A DNA stretch of 64,000 nt from Prevotellaceae bacterium UBA1743 (GTDB lineage: Bacteria > Bacteroidota > Bacteroidia > Bacteroidales > Bacteroidaceae), in assembly GCA_002314945.1 (NCBI GenBank), contig DCHV01000072.1:355-64354 (forward strand), given 5' to 3'. Each line of letters starts with the position of its first letter. The first letter of the stretch is position 1. This document shows positions 52,605 through 61,491 of the stretch, piece by piece. The notes below the pieces were generated by a model. The model was not told where the DNA came from and ran no database searches. It was given only the letters and a program-made list of their open reading frames with translations. Made by a program: the position numbers and the translations under genes.

Positions 52605-54274
52605 AAGCCTTTTCCTTTACATCACTGACCCATTCCAAGATACTTGGTAGATGGCTATGGGATATGTCTCAAGGGCTTCGAGGCAAGGCTTTGTGTAATG
52701 CTATGATAGGCATTCTGATGGTAGCTTTGGATTTCGCCTTCATCCTTGCCAGCAAATACACCATCGACATAGCCACGGGATGTCGTCAAGGAAACCTCAT
52801 TGGGGGAGCGACGATGCTGATTTGTGTAGCCTTAGGCAGAATTTCCCTCGCCTTCGTACGACGCTGGGTCTCCTCCATGTTGGGAGTGAAGGCCCAAAAC
52901 AAGTTACAAACGCGCATTTTCAGCCATTTGATGCATAGCACATGGTCAGGGTTGGAACGTCATCACAGTGGTGATGTCTTGAACCGCTTAGAGATGGATG
53001 TATCGGACGTGAAACAGGTAATAACCGACACGCTACCCGATATGATTACCGTATTGGTGCGTCTAACCATCGCCTTTGTACTGATAGCTACATACGATAT
53101 TCGTCTGGCATTTGTCATGGTGTGTATTGCACCTGTCTTCATTCTTCTCAGCAAAGTATATATCCGACGGATGCGCGCCATCAATCGCGAGGTGCGAGCC
53201 ACCGATAGCCGTATTCAGAGTCTCTTGCAGGAGAGTGTGCTGCATCGTATGGTTCTCAAGGCTTTGGAACAAGAAGAACTGATTATCGGAAAACTCTCAT
53301 CTGAACAAGCGTATTTGACCAAGCAAGTACACGAGCGTACTCATTTTGCCAGCCTCTCGGGTTTGCTTATCAATGTAGGCTTCAGTACAGGTTATCTCGT
53401 CACATTCCTTTGGGGGGCACATAGCCTGCAACAGGGGCTAATCACCTACGGCACCATGCTCGCATTTGTACAGTTGGTAGGACAGATTCAGGGCCCTTTC
53501 CGCGAAATGACACGCTTCATACCACTTTTCATCAGTAGCATTACGGCCAGCGAACGTCTGATGGAACTGGAGGATTCACCATTGGAGGAAAAAGGTAAAC
53601 CAGTTTATTTCACTCAGGGTGCAGGAATTCGGATAGAGAACGTAACGTATGCGTATCAAAAGGGGAAACGATCTGTCATTCAGAATCTCAGTTATGATTT
53701 CCCCATAGGGAGCACTACAGCCATACTCGGGGAAACAGGAGCAGGGAAGACCACCTTGATCCGTCTCATCCTCGCATTACTCAAACCCGATGAAGGGAAT
53801 GTCCGTATCTATGATGAGAACCATTCTGTACAAGCCAGTTCCTTGACTCGTTGCAACCTGGTGTATGTACCACAAGGCAACAGCCTCTTCAGTGGAACGG
53901 TTCGCGAAAATCTCTTGATGGGCAATGCCAAAGCTACCGAGCAGGAAATGGCAGACGCGCTCCGAACTGCCTGTGCCGATTTCGTTTTCCAGCTTCCCCT
54001 GGGCCTTGATGCACGCTGTGGAGAACAAGGTGCAGGATTGAGCGAAGGGCAATCACAACGTATTGCCATAGCTCGTGCTTTACTACGCAAGGGGAGCATT
54101 CTATTGCTGGATGAAGCCACGAGTGCCCTTGATCCAGCCACCGAGAAAACCCTACTTCACAATCTTTCGTTGCACGACCCAGGATTCCCCCTCACCATCC
54201 TTTGCATTACGCATCGCCCTGCCGTAATGGAATATTGTACACAGACACTTCAATTGGAGCGCCACGTTTTCTAA
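52601..54274 (+). CDS. ABC exporter half-transporter
   Basis: The ATG at 52601 sits in an ATGA overlap with nadK. A longer frame from 52475 lies wholly inside nadK and is not used. The 557-residue protein has a six-helix type IV exporter domain (~1-330) and an ATPase domain with Walker A GETGAGKTT (~376-384), signature LSEGQSQR, Walker B ILLLDEATSALD and H-loop CITHR. The fusion of membrane and ATPase parts is MsbA-like. It would work as a homodimer. The substrate is unknown (lipid, peptide or drug). Confidence 0.93.
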   Translation: MKAFSFTSLTHSKILGRWLWDMSQGLRGKALCNAMIGILMVALDFAFILASKYTIDIATGCRQGNLIGGATMLICVALGRISLAFVRRWVSSMLGVKAQNKLQTRIFSHLMHSTWSGLERHHSGDVLNRLEMDVSDVKQVITDTLPDMITVLVRLTIAFVLIATYDIRLAFVMVCIAPVFILLSKVYIRRMRAINREVRATDSRIQSLLQESVLHRMVLKALEQEELIIGKLSSEQAYLTKQVHERTHFASLSGLLINVGFSTGYLVTFLWGAHSLQQGLITYGTMLAFVQLVGQIQGPFREMTRFIPLFISSITASERLMELEDSPLEEKGKPVYFTQGAGIRIENVTYAYQKGKRSVIQNLSYDFPIGSTTAILGETGAGKTTLIRLILALLKPDEGNVRIYDENHSVQASSLTRCNLVYVPQGNSLFSGTVRENLLMGNAKATEQEMADALRTACADFVFQLPLGLDARCGEQGAGLSEGQSQRIAIARALLRKGSILLLDEATSALDPATEKTLLHNLSLHDPGFPLTILCITHRPAVMEYCTQTLQLERHVF

Positions 54275-54297
54275 TTCTCACATTCCATCTGCATGTA

Positions 54298-54391
54298 TAT
54301 AAAAAGATAGCGGATGCTCACGCACACGCTATCTCAAAAGTGTATATTTATGAAAAAACTATTACTTCAAAACTATGTTTCCTTCTCTTTC
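54298..54391 (-). ncRNA. Predicted orphan small RNA (~90 nt)
   Basis: A full-consensus minus-strand promoter (plus 54396-54427) should start RNA near 54390. About 55 bases on, the hairpin AGATAGCG-N14-CGCTATCT (plus 54305-54334) is followed on the minus strand by TTTTTATAT, an intrinsic terminator. No gene lies downstream on this strand for 2.6 kb, so the transcript would be free-standing. No known RNA family was recognised. Confidence 0.5.
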
Positions 54392-54395
54392 GGTG

Positions 54396-54427
54396 CAAAG
54401 GTATGGCAATATTTTCGTTACGCAAAA
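54396..54427 (-). promoter_or_regulatory. Promoter of the predicted small RNA
   Basis: On the minus strand TTTTG (plus CAAAA 54423-54427) and TACCTTTG (plus 54396-54403) are 19 bases apart, an exact match to the Bacteroidetes consensus. Confidence 0.65.
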
Positions 54428-54515
54428 TTTTTCTGTATTTATTTTCAAAAAAGGGAATATTGCTGAAAGTGCAATACGAGGTATTACTAAGAATCTCCGA
54501 TACCTAACCAATGTG

Positions 54516-54548
54516 TTATCGATGGGTTATCGATGGGTTATCGATGGA
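54516..54548. repeat. 11-bp tandem repeat, three units
   Basis: TTATCGATGGG occurs twice, followed by TTATCGATGGA, head to tail at 11-bp spacing. It lies ~95 bases upstream of the rhamnosidase promoter and might be a regulator-binding array. The motif resembles no named site. Confidence 0.75.
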
Positions 54549-54641
54549 AGAAAGAAGAGTACACGAACTGAGTTCCCTATGTAAAAAGGAGAAAAGAAGC
54601 CAAGTGACGGTCTATGCAAAGAAGAATAATGGGATGATGCT

Positions 54642-54671
54642 TTGAGATAAACTAAAAAACACCTACATTTG
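54642..54671 (+). promoter_or_regulatory. Promoter of the GH78-like gene
   Basis: TTG at 54642-54644 and TACATTTG at 54664-54671 are 19 bases apart. The ATG follows at 54700. Confidence 0.75.
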
Positions 54672-54699
54672 CACCGTTTTATTTAATATTTTCGGTGAA

Positions 54700-56502
54700 A
54701 TGATGAAATACAATAGATTTTCAGTATTGTTGTGCGTGCTTTTCGCAGCACAATCCATGATGGGACAGCTACACTTTCCTCCTGCATTCGGAGGAGATAC
54801 GGTAAACGTACGACAAGACAAAATGACGCGCGTCTATATTGCCCCCAAACGTATCGTATGGAAAAGCAATGAGGCTGCTGTGACAGACGCAGACAAACTG
54901 CTGGAGATAAACACAGGACAGGCCGACTTGTTTACCGACAATATGTGTCACATGATAAACAAGGGCGAGCAGAAAGCGAGTATCATCCTCGATTTCGGCC
55001 GTGAACTTCATGGTGGGCTGAAACTGGTAGTGAGCAGTTGTAACCCATCGCTGAAACCAATGTTCCGTCTGCGTTTCGGCGAATCCGTCACAGAGACTTG
55101 CTCCGAGACAAAGGAGGGAGAATTGGAGAACGTGGGAGAAATTATGGACTTGGAGAGCCTGACTGCCACCAACGACCACGCCACACGCGACATGAGGTTT
55201 ATGGTCCCCTACTATGGACAGATGGAAGTGGGGAGTACAGGATTCCGTTTTGTACGTATTGACCTGCTCACTGAGGACATAGAAGTATGTCTCAAGGAGG
55301 TGAATGCCATCTTCCGCTACAAGGACATCCCCTATATCGGTAGTTTCAAATGCAGCAACGACCGACTGAACAAGATATGGGAAACAGGAGCCTACACCGT
55401 CCACCTGAATATGCAAGAATACATCTGGGACGGCATCAAGCGCGACCGCCTCGTTTGGTTGGGCGATATGCACCCCGAGACAAGCACTATCAGCACCGTA
55501 TTTGGCGATGATGATAGTTTCTATGCCAGCATGGACCTGGCTGTGAAGCAATACCCCTTGCCCAACTACATGAACGGGATGAGCGCCTACTCAATGTGGT
55601 ACATCATCATCCAGCATGACTGGTACATGCAGAACGGCAACCTGAAATTCCTGCAGAAGCACAAGGACTATATCTTCGGACTAATAGACCTTTTCGACGA
55701 ACATATCCATGCCGACGGCTCAGAGGATTTGGGAGGTGGACGATTCCTGGATTGGCCGAGCAACGGAAATCCCAAGGGTGCAGAAGCGGGATACAGAGCT
55801 TTGCTGTGTCTGGCCTTGCAAGATGCCAACAGGTTGGCACTTATCCTAGGCGACAAGGCAAAAGCTCAAAAAGCAGTAGATGCTGAGAAACGATTGAAGA
55901 AAGAGATACAGGAGCCTAACAACCTGAAACAAGCCGCCTCACTGATGGCTATCGCAGGTCTCATGTCTCCCGAAGCAGCATGCAAGAACTACGTGTCCGT
56001 AGGAGGAGCCAAAGGATTCTCCACCTTCTACGGTTACTATATGCTGGAAGCACTCTCCCTGGCAGGCAAATACGAAGAGGCGATGGATATCATCAGCCAG
56101 TTCTGGGGAGGAATGCTTGATCTTGGAGCCACCACTTTCTGGGAAGATTTCAATCTGGAATGGACAAAGAATGCAGCACGCATCGACGATTTCGTACCCC
56201 AGGGCAAGGATGACATTCACGGCGATTTCGGAGCCTATTGCTACCCCGGATTCCGTCACAGTTTCTGCCACGGATGGGCAAGCGGACCTACTGCATGGAT
56301 GAGCCATCATGTATTGGGAGTAGAAGTCGTAGAACCTGGTTGCAAAAAGGTACGCATCACCCCCCATTTAGGCAAACTGCAATGGGCAGAGGGTACCTAC
56401 CCCACTCCAAATGGAGTCATCCGCATCAGACACGAGAAGAAAGCCGACGGCACAATCAAATCGACTATCAAGGCACCTAAGGGTGTCAAGGTAGTCAAAT
56501 AG
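54700..56502 (+). CDS. Secreted alpha-L-rhamnosidase-like glycosidase (GH78 type)
   Basis: The 600-residue protein has a signal peptide (SVLLCVLFAAQSMMGQ), an N-terminal beta domain (ILDFGRELHGGLKL) and an (alpha/alpha)6 barrel with GIKRDRLVWLGDMHPE, matching the RDxRxGWxGD acid motif of GH78. The barrel ends in FRHSFCHGWASGPTAW and a C-terminal beta cap (VRITPHLGKLQWAEGTYPT). It is shorter than most GH78 enzymes and lacks extra lectin-like domains. It likely frees L-rhamnose from glycans in the periplasm. Upstream is a full promoter with an 11-bp repeat. Start Met1 or Met2. Confidence 0.88.
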   Translation: MMKYNRFSVLLCVLFAAQSMMGQLHFPPAFGGDTVNVRQDKMTRVYIAPKRIVWKSNEAAVTDADKLLEINTGQADLFTDNMCHMINKGEQKASIILDFGRELHGGLKLVVSSCNPSLKPMFRLRFGESVTETCSETKEGELENVGEIMDLESLTATNDHATRDMRFMVPYYGQMEVGSTGFRFVRIDLLTEDIEVCLKEVNAIFRYKDIPYIGSFKCSNDRLNKIWETGAYTVHLNMQEYIWDGIKRDRLVWLGDMHPETSTISTVFGDDDSFYASMDLAVKQYPLPNYMNGMSAYSMWYIIIQHDWYMQNGNLKFLQKHKDYIFGLIDLFDEHIHADGSEDLGGGRFLDWPSNGNPKGAEAGYRALLCLALQDANRLALILGDKAKAQKAVDAEKRLKKEIQEPNNLKQAASLMAIAGLMSPEAACKNYVSVGGAKGFSTFYGYYMLEALSLAGKYEEAMDIISQFWGGMLDLGATTFWEDFNLEWTKNAARIDDFVPQGKDDIHGDFGAYCYPGFRHSFCHGWASGPTAWMSHHVLGVEVVEPGCKKVRITPHLGKLQWAEGTYPTPNGVIRIRHEKKADGTIKSTIKAPKGVKVVK

Positions 56503-56559
56503 TCATCATAATTACTTTTTTACACAATTAATCGTTATTAAAAATTATTCTTTGAGAAA

Positions 56560-57276
56560 ATGAAGAGATTGATTTTGGCAGCCTTTGCTGTCCTCTCGAT
56601 GTGTCCCGTGATGGCACAGGACAAGGTGGAAGCACATCTGGGTGCGGATTTCGTAAGTTCATACCTATGGCGCGGCCAGGAGTACGCAGGAGTAAGTGTT
56701 CAACCCATGACTTCACTGGAATGGAAAGGGTTCAACGTAGGCGCATGGGGCTCGTTTGCCATAGCACCTCAGAAAAAGTTCAGTGAAACACAGGAGGAAC
56801 TTGACTTGAATCTCGGCTACAGCATAGGCGGCTTCAATATCGGTGTAGTTGATTACTTTACATTCGGTGGAACTCCTTTCTTCCGCTATGGAAACCGCTA
56901 TCAGTCGAACCATACCTTCGAAGCAAATGTCGGTTATGATTTCGGTTTCTTGAATGTCAATTGGAGTACAAACTTTGCCGGTTGTGATGGTGACACGATG
57001 GATGGTAAGAGAGCATATTCAAGCTATCTGCAGTTGGACGCTCCTTTTACCTTAGGCAAGATAGATTGGACAGCATCGTTAGGTATTGTTCCTTATCGTG
57101 CTGAATACTACTACCAGGACATCAGCAGTGGCTTCCACATCAATCAGGTGGCACTTCGTGGCGACTATTCCATCAAGTTCCCTCATTTCGAACTGCCTGT
57201 ATTCGCTCAGCTCATGGCCAACCCCAGTAGCCAGCACTTCTTCTACTGCTTTGGCTTCACACTAAAGGCTCTGTAG
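56560..57276 (+). CDS. Small outer-membrane beta-barrel protein
   Basis: The 238-residue protein has a signal peptide (LILAAFAVLSMCPVMAQ) and alternating aromatic/hydrophobic strands (GADFVSSYLWRGQ, LNLGYSIGGFNIGVVDYF), ending in FFYCFGFTLKAL. The SSYLWRG motif is common in porin-like proteins of unknown function (TIGR02001-like). The barrel role is inferred from pattern. The next gene starts on its last base. Confidence 0.75.
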   Translation: MKRLILAAFAVLSMCPVMAQDKVEAHLGADFVSSYLWRGQEYAGVSVQPMTSLEWKGFNVGAWGSFAIAPQKKFSETQEELDLNLGYSIGGFNIGVVDYFTFGGTPFFRYGNRYQSNHTFEANVGYDFGFLNVNWSTNFAGCDGDTMDGKRAYSSYLQLDAPFTLGKIDWTASLGIVPYRAEYYYQDISSGFHINQVALRGDYSIKFPHFELPVFAQLMANPSSQHFFYCFGFTLKAL

Positions 57277-58127
57277 TGAACAAGCGAGTCGCTATCATCA
57301 CAGGTGCCGACGGAGGCATGGGATACGAGGAGACCAAGGCAATAGCGCACGAAGGATATACGACGCTGATGGCTTGCTACGACCCTGATGCAGCCGAAGA
57401 GAAACGAAGCAAGATAGCAGAGGAGACAGGAAATGATGACGTCCACATTCTCTCCCTCAATCTGGCTGACCTCGGTGCTGTGAAAGCGTTCTCCGACAAG
57501 ATAAAACAACAATACACTCATATCGACCTGCTCATGAACAATGCAGGTACGATGGAACAAAGGCTCCACGAGACAGTGGACGGATTGGAAAGAACCGTCA
57601 GCGTCAACTACGTGGGGCCTTTCCTACTCACACGACTCCTGCTTCCCCTCATGGGACGCGGGAGTCGTATTGTGAATATGGTGTCCAGTTCCATCTGCAT
57701 CGGAAAGTTGGAACTTCCCTATTTCTTCCAGCGTGGCAGAAAGGGAGGATTCTGGCGCATCCCTGTGTATGCCAACACCAAACTTGCCCTGCTTCTCTTT
57801 ACCCTGGAATTGGCCAAGCGCGTGGAGAAAGATGGCATTACCGTCAATGCAGCAGACCCTGGCAATACCAATACGGAAATCATCCGTTTTCACACGTGCT
57901 TCGACAAACTGACGGATTTATTCTTCCGTCCCTTCATACACACACCTCGGGAAGGAGCCGAAACCGCCATCCAACTTCTCCTTGCACCAGAGAAAGAAGG
58001 ACTCACAGGCACGTTGAACAAGGATAATCACATTGTGCCCCTTGGCAGGAGATACATCCACCATCCCCTGAGACAAGTCCTCTGGGATGAAACGGAACAG
58101 ATTGTCCAGACATTTTTGAACCCCTGA
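57276..58127 (+). CDS. Short-chain dehydrogenase/reductase
   Basis: The GTG start overlaps the upstream TAG (TAGTG). The 283-residue protein has the NAD(P) motif TGADGGMG, NNAGTM and the catalytic Ser and YANTK (Tyr-x-x-x-Lys, ~residue 165). It resembles retinol-dehydrogenase-type SDRs. The substrate is unknown. It is translationally coupled to the barrel protein and followed by a strong terminator. Confidence 0.9.
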   Translation: MNKRVAIITGADGGMGYEETKAIAHEGYTTLMACYDPDAAEEKRSKIAEETGNDDVHILSLNLADLGAVKAFSDKIKQQYTHIDLLMNNAGTMEQRLHETVDGLERTVSVNYVGPFLLTRLLLPLMGRGSRIVNMVSSSICIGKLELPYFFQRGRKGGFWRIPVYANTKLALLLFTLELAKRVEKDGITVNAADPGNTNTEIIRFHTCFDKLTDLFFRPFIHTPREGAETAIQLLLAPEKEGLTGTLNKDNHIVPLGRRYIHHPLRQVLWDETEQIVQTFLNP

Positions 58128-58168
58128 AAATACCCATCAATTCACCAATCGATGGGTATTTTTTTTGT
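58127..58168 (+). terminator. Intrinsic terminator after the SDR gene
   Basis: AAAATACCCATC (58127-58138) pairs with GATGGGTATTTT (58151-58162) over 12 bp around a 12-nt loop, then the T-run continues to about 58166. It begins at the last base of the SDR stop codon. Confidence 0.92.
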
Positions 58169-58251
58169 CAAAACAAAGAGGTATATGCAGAGTCATACAG
58201 AGGAGTTCGAAATTGTATAAAAAAGTGCAAAAAATTATTCCCTTTTTTTCT

Positions 58252-58281
58252 TTGCTACTATTACAATTTGTTCTAATTTTG
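58252..58281 (+). promoter_or_regulatory. Promoter of the RecQ-tail-like gene
   Basis: TTG at 58252-58254 and TAATTTTG at 58274-58281 are 19 bases apart. The ATG is at 58305. Confidence 0.75.
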
Positions 58282-58304
58282 CACCCCGAAAAATTAGACA
58301 AGCA

Positions 58305-59045
58305 ATGCAAGCTAGAGAATCACTTATAAATATCCTAAGGGCACTTGCGGAACTCCAGATTCCCTTTGTCCGACAATCGTTTGTCAATTTCCTGATTGGC
58401 AATGAGTCGGAAGAATCGGACAGGGAACATTGGGATGATCTGGAAACATTTGGCATAGGCGATATGCACGATGACGAATACTGGAACAACATCATCGATG
58501 CTGCCATCGAACAAGGGTATCTGAAATACAAATCCACAAAGAATGCCACATTGATACCCACTGCCAGTGGAAAGAAGTTTCTGAAGAAGCCAGTGGATTT
58601 CGAGATAAAAGAAGAGGATGAAGAAATAGGAGCAGATATCAGCAATCGTGAAGAGGAGATACAGGATATCATGGCTGATATGAACAATCAGAAGGGAAAA
58701 ACTGTGGATTTTTCCGTCCAAACCTCTACAAAGACAAAACTGCAAATCAAAATCATTCATGCCATTGATCGCAAGATGGCATTGGATGACTTGGCCGAAA
58801 GTGAACACATCGACCTGGATGAATTGCTCGATGAACTGGAAAAACTCATTGCCCAGGGACGCAAGTTGGACATCACGTATTTTACGGATGAAGTATTGGG
58901 CAGCGAATATATGAAGGAACTTCTCGACTACTTCACTTCAGCTCCCTCCGACAATATCGAAGAGGCTGTGAATGAGTTCGGAGATGTATATAATCTCGAG
59001 GAACTTCGCTTGGCACGAGTGGTATTCCGTGCTTCGAAACTATAA
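58305..59045 (+). CDS. Stand-alone protein resembling the RecQ C-terminal region (RQC/HTH, no helicase)
   Basis: The 246-residue protein matches, by my reading, the tail of Bacteroidales RecQ helicases. Residues ~1-100 are RQC-like winged helix (QIPFVRQSFVNFLIGNES, WDDLETFG, HDDEYWNNII, GKKFLKKP). An acidic linker follows, then a helix-turn-helix tail (LDDLAESEHIDLDELL, YFTDEV, EEAVNEFG). No helicase motor lies upstream, where a terminator and a full promoter sit instead. So it is either an expressed remnant or a separate DNA-binding protein. Confidence 0.7.
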   Translation: MQARESLINILRALAELQIPFVRQSFVNFLIGNESEESDREHWDDLETFGIGDMHDDEYWNNIIDAAIEQGYLKYKSTKNATLIPTASGKKFLKKPVDFEIKEEDEEIGADISNREEEIQDIMADMNNQKGKTVDFSVQTSTKTKLQIKIIHAIDRKMALDDLAESEHIDLDELLDELEKLIAQGRKLDITYFTDEVLGSEYMKELLDYFTSAPSDNIEEAVNEFGDVYNLEELRLARVVFRASKL

Positions 59046-59059
59046 GGGAAACAGGGAAA

Positions 59060-59833
59060 TCACTTCCCTTGGATAATTGTCTTCAACAGAAGGGGATCGT
59101 TGGTGGTAATCAAGTGGATCCCCTTTCTTTGTACATGCTCACGTAATTTTTCCTCACCATCCACTGTCCATACGTTTACCTCCATACCACAACGGGCAGC
59201 CTCTTCCAACCATTCCGAGTGTTTGGCAAAGACATCAAGATGATAATCCACCCCATTGCATCCCAATTGCTTCTGTGCCTCGGCCGGTGATAATTCGCCA
59301 TTGAGATAGGCATTCTTTGCTTCAGGAACCAATTCGTGCAACCGCTGACAGACACGTCGGCTGAAGGAAATGTACTCCACCTGCTTCTCCATGTCCAACT
59401 GCTTGACCAGCCTTACCACTATTTCTGTCACCTTGTCATCACGTTCCTGTGTGCTATGAGGTTTTATCTCCAGGATGAGTTTCGTCTCTGGAAGTTTCTT
59501 GGCCATCTGCAGATATTGCGGCAAAGTGGGCAAAAATTCTCCGTTTGACAGTTGGCGGAACTGCATCTGCGGATAAGGCGTATCCTCTATCTTAGTTCCT
59601 TCCCATTTTGAATCGTGAAACACCACAGGCACTCCATCAGGGGTGAGCCACACATCCAGTTCCGAACCATAGCAACCTATCTCATCTGCTTTCAGCAAGG
59701 ATGTCAGTGAGTTTTGGGCACTACCCTCCGTACGCCAATAGCCACGATGGGCCACTATCTTTGGTTGGGCAAAAGAAGGAATCTCCAGCAAAGATGTCAA
59801 AATGACTGCAAAAACAATTCTTTTCATATACAT
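59060..59833 (-). CDS. Secreted glycerophosphodiester phosphodiesterase
   Basis: The 257-residue protein has a signal peptide (FAVILTSLLEIPSFAQ) and GDPD motifs IVAHRGYW, ELDVWLTPDGVPVVFHD and LILEIKPH, ending VNVWTVDGEEKL and LITTNDP. It should cleave glycerophosphodiesters to glycerol 3-phosphate and an alcohol in the periplasm. The gene converges with the RecQ-tail-like gene, 14 bases apart. Start Met1 or Met3. Confidence 0.93.
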   Translation of the reverse strand: MYMKRIVFAVILTSLLEIPSFAQPKIVAHRGYWRTEGSAQNSLTSLLKADEIGCYGSELDVWLTPDGVPVVFHDSKWEGTKIEDTPYPQMQFRQLSNGEFLPTLPQYLQMAKKLPETKLILEIKPHSTQERDDKVTEIVVRLVKQLDMEKQVEYISFSRRVCQRLHELVPEAKNAYLNGELSPAEAQKQLGCNGVDYHLDVFAKHSEWLEEAARCGMEVNVWTVDGEEKLREHVQRKGIHLITTNDPLLLKTIIQGK

Positions 59834-59861
59834 TTCGTTGTATTGTCTTCCGTTTCTCCCA

Positions 59862-59892
59862 CAAAGTTAGCGATTTCTATCCATCAAGCCAA
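59862..59892 (-). promoter_or_regulatory. Promoter of the phosphodiesterase gene
   Basis: On the minus strand TTG (plus CAA 59890-59892) and TAACTTTG (plus 59862-59869) are 20 bases apart. A plus-strand -7 box TATCTTTG (59934-59941) for the divergent esterase gene lies nearby, without a clear -33. Confidence 0.7.
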
Positions 59893-59972
59893 GTATTTTC
59901 GCCAAAGATGTACCGATTATGAAAACAATACCCTATCTTTGTTAAAACAATACTGATAATTTACCATAAATT

Positions 59973-61487
59973 ATGAAAAGAATCATCCCTATGTTGGCAC
60001 TTTTGATGACAGCCAACGTCACGACACAGGCAAAGGTGACTTTGCCAAGTATCTTCACCAACAACATGGTGTTGCAACAACAGCGAACACTGAAAATCAA
60101 AGGTAAGGCCACACCCAATAGCGAAGTGAGTCTGCAGACAGGTTGGAGTCGTGCAGCAGTCAGTGCAAAGGCAGACACAGACGGCCAATGGACAATGGAA
60201 GTGAAGACACCCAAAGCAGGAGGTCCCTACACCCTCTCCTTCAACGATGGAGAAGAAACCAAACTCGAGAATGTCCTCATTGGTGAGGTTTGGTTAGGTA
60301 GCGGACAGAGCAACATGGAGATGCCGGTAGCAGGCTGGGGTAAGGTACTCAACTACGAGGAGGAAATCAAGAAGGCCAACTACCCCCAGATACGACTCTT
60401 CCAGGTGAAGAAAATTGCCGACATCAAGAAGCACGATTGCTTCAACCTCGCCTACAACATGGGTGGATGGCAAGAATGTAATCCTCAGACTGTACCTGAG
60501 TTCAGCGCTCTGTGCTACTTCTTCGCCTGCCGTCTGTGGGAGGAACTGAAAGTGCCAGTTGGCGTGATCGATGATGACTGGGGTGGTACTCCTGTCGAAT
60601 CCTGGACACGTAGCGAAGTGCTCGAGGGCGTGTTCGGTATGCAGGATCGCATGAAGCCCTATATGGAGAAGAACTACGACCGCGAGACATTCAAGAAAAT
60701 TTATGAGCAGAAGATGGCTTTGGCTGAATTGGGCGGTTGTGAGAAACCATGGCGTGGTGAAAGTCCTGATGACCCCTATTGTCCTGCCGCACTGTGGAAT
60801 GCCATGATGAATCCATTGGTGGATTTCCCTCTCAAAGGCTTCATCTGGTATCAGGGATGCTGCAACGTAGGAAATAGTCCTATGTACGAAGCCTGCTTCC
60901 AAGCTATGATAGAGGATTGGCGCGAGCAGTTCCAGGATCCTGAGATGCCTTTCTATTTCGTACAGTTGGCCAATTTCTTGCAACCCAACGAACTGCAACC
61001 AGAATCGGAATGGGCAAAGTTGCGCGAGGCACAGGCCAAGGCTCTCTGTCTGAAGAACACGGGTATGGCTGTCAATATCGACTTGGGAGATGCCCAGGAT
61101 ATTCATCCCAAAACAAAGCGCGAACTGGGACGTCGTCTCTCGGCTATCGCGCTCAACCAGACCTACGGGCTCAAGAAGGTTGCTTACACCGCACCTGTTT
61201 ACAAGGGCTATACTGTCAAGGGTAACGAGATTCATATCCAGTTTGACGTGCCTCAGGGTGGAGAGAATCTGGTACAAGATGAGAACCTCCCTGGTTTCAT
61301 CATGGCAGGTTACGACCGTCAGTGGCATGTGGCAAAGGCTTGCACCAAGGGCAACGAGGTCATCGTTACCTGTCCTGATGTGAAGAATCCTTTGGCCGTT
61401 CGCTACGGATGGGCAGACAATCCCACTTGCACGCTCAAGACCCAGAGTGATTTGCATGTAGCTCCATTCCGCACCGACGACTGGTAA
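59973..61487 (+). CDS. Sialate O-acetylesterase-family protein, canonical copy
   Basis: The 504-residue secreted SGNH/SASA protein has a signal peptide (MLALLMTANVTTQA), nucleophile motif GSGQSNMEMP, WGGTPVESW, FIWYQGC and the catalytic DIHPKTKRE. It keeps all motifs that the paralogue at 36890 has changed. Near-identical N-termini (VTLPSIFTNNMVLQQQR) show a recent common origin. It likely removes O-acetyl groups from sialic acid or other sugars. The helicase-nuclease gene starts 4 bases after its stop. Confidence 0.93.
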   Translation: MKRIIPMLALLMTANVTTQAKVTLPSIFTNNMVLQQQRTLKIKGKATPNSEVSLQTGWSRAAVSAKADTDGQWTMEVKTPKAGGPYTLSFNDGEETKLENVLIGEVWLGSGQSNMEMPVAGWGKVLNYEEEIKKANYPQIRLFQVKKIADIKKHDCFNLAYNMGGWQECNPQTVPEFSALCYFFACRLWEELKVPVGVIDDDWGGTPVESWTRSEVLEGVFGMQDRMKPYMEKNYDRETFKKIYEQKMALAELGGCEKPWRGESPDDPYCPAALWNAMMNPLVDFPLKGFIWYQGCCNVGNSPMYEACFQAMIEDWREQFQDPEMPFYFVQLANFLQPNELQPESEWAKLREAQAKALCLKNTGMAVNIDLGDAQDIHPKTKRELGRRLSAIALNQTYGLKKVAYTAPVYKGYTVKGNEIHIQFDVPQGGENLVQDENLPGFIMAGYDRQWHVAKACTKGNEVIVTCPDVKNPLAVRYGWADNPTCTLKTQSDLHVAPFRTDDW

Positions 61488-61491
61488 TTAG

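Larger units (their letters stand above)
54275..54699. other. Gene-free intergenic region
   Basis: These 425 bases hold no protein gene. They contain a predicted minus-strand small RNA with its own promoter and terminator, an 11-bp triplet repeat and the promoter of the rhamnosidase gene, each listed separately. Confidence 0.75.

Noticed and set aside
54516..54548. Possible iterons or replication origin
   Set aside because: There are only three units and no rep gene or dnaA boxes. Nearby genes are chromosomal.
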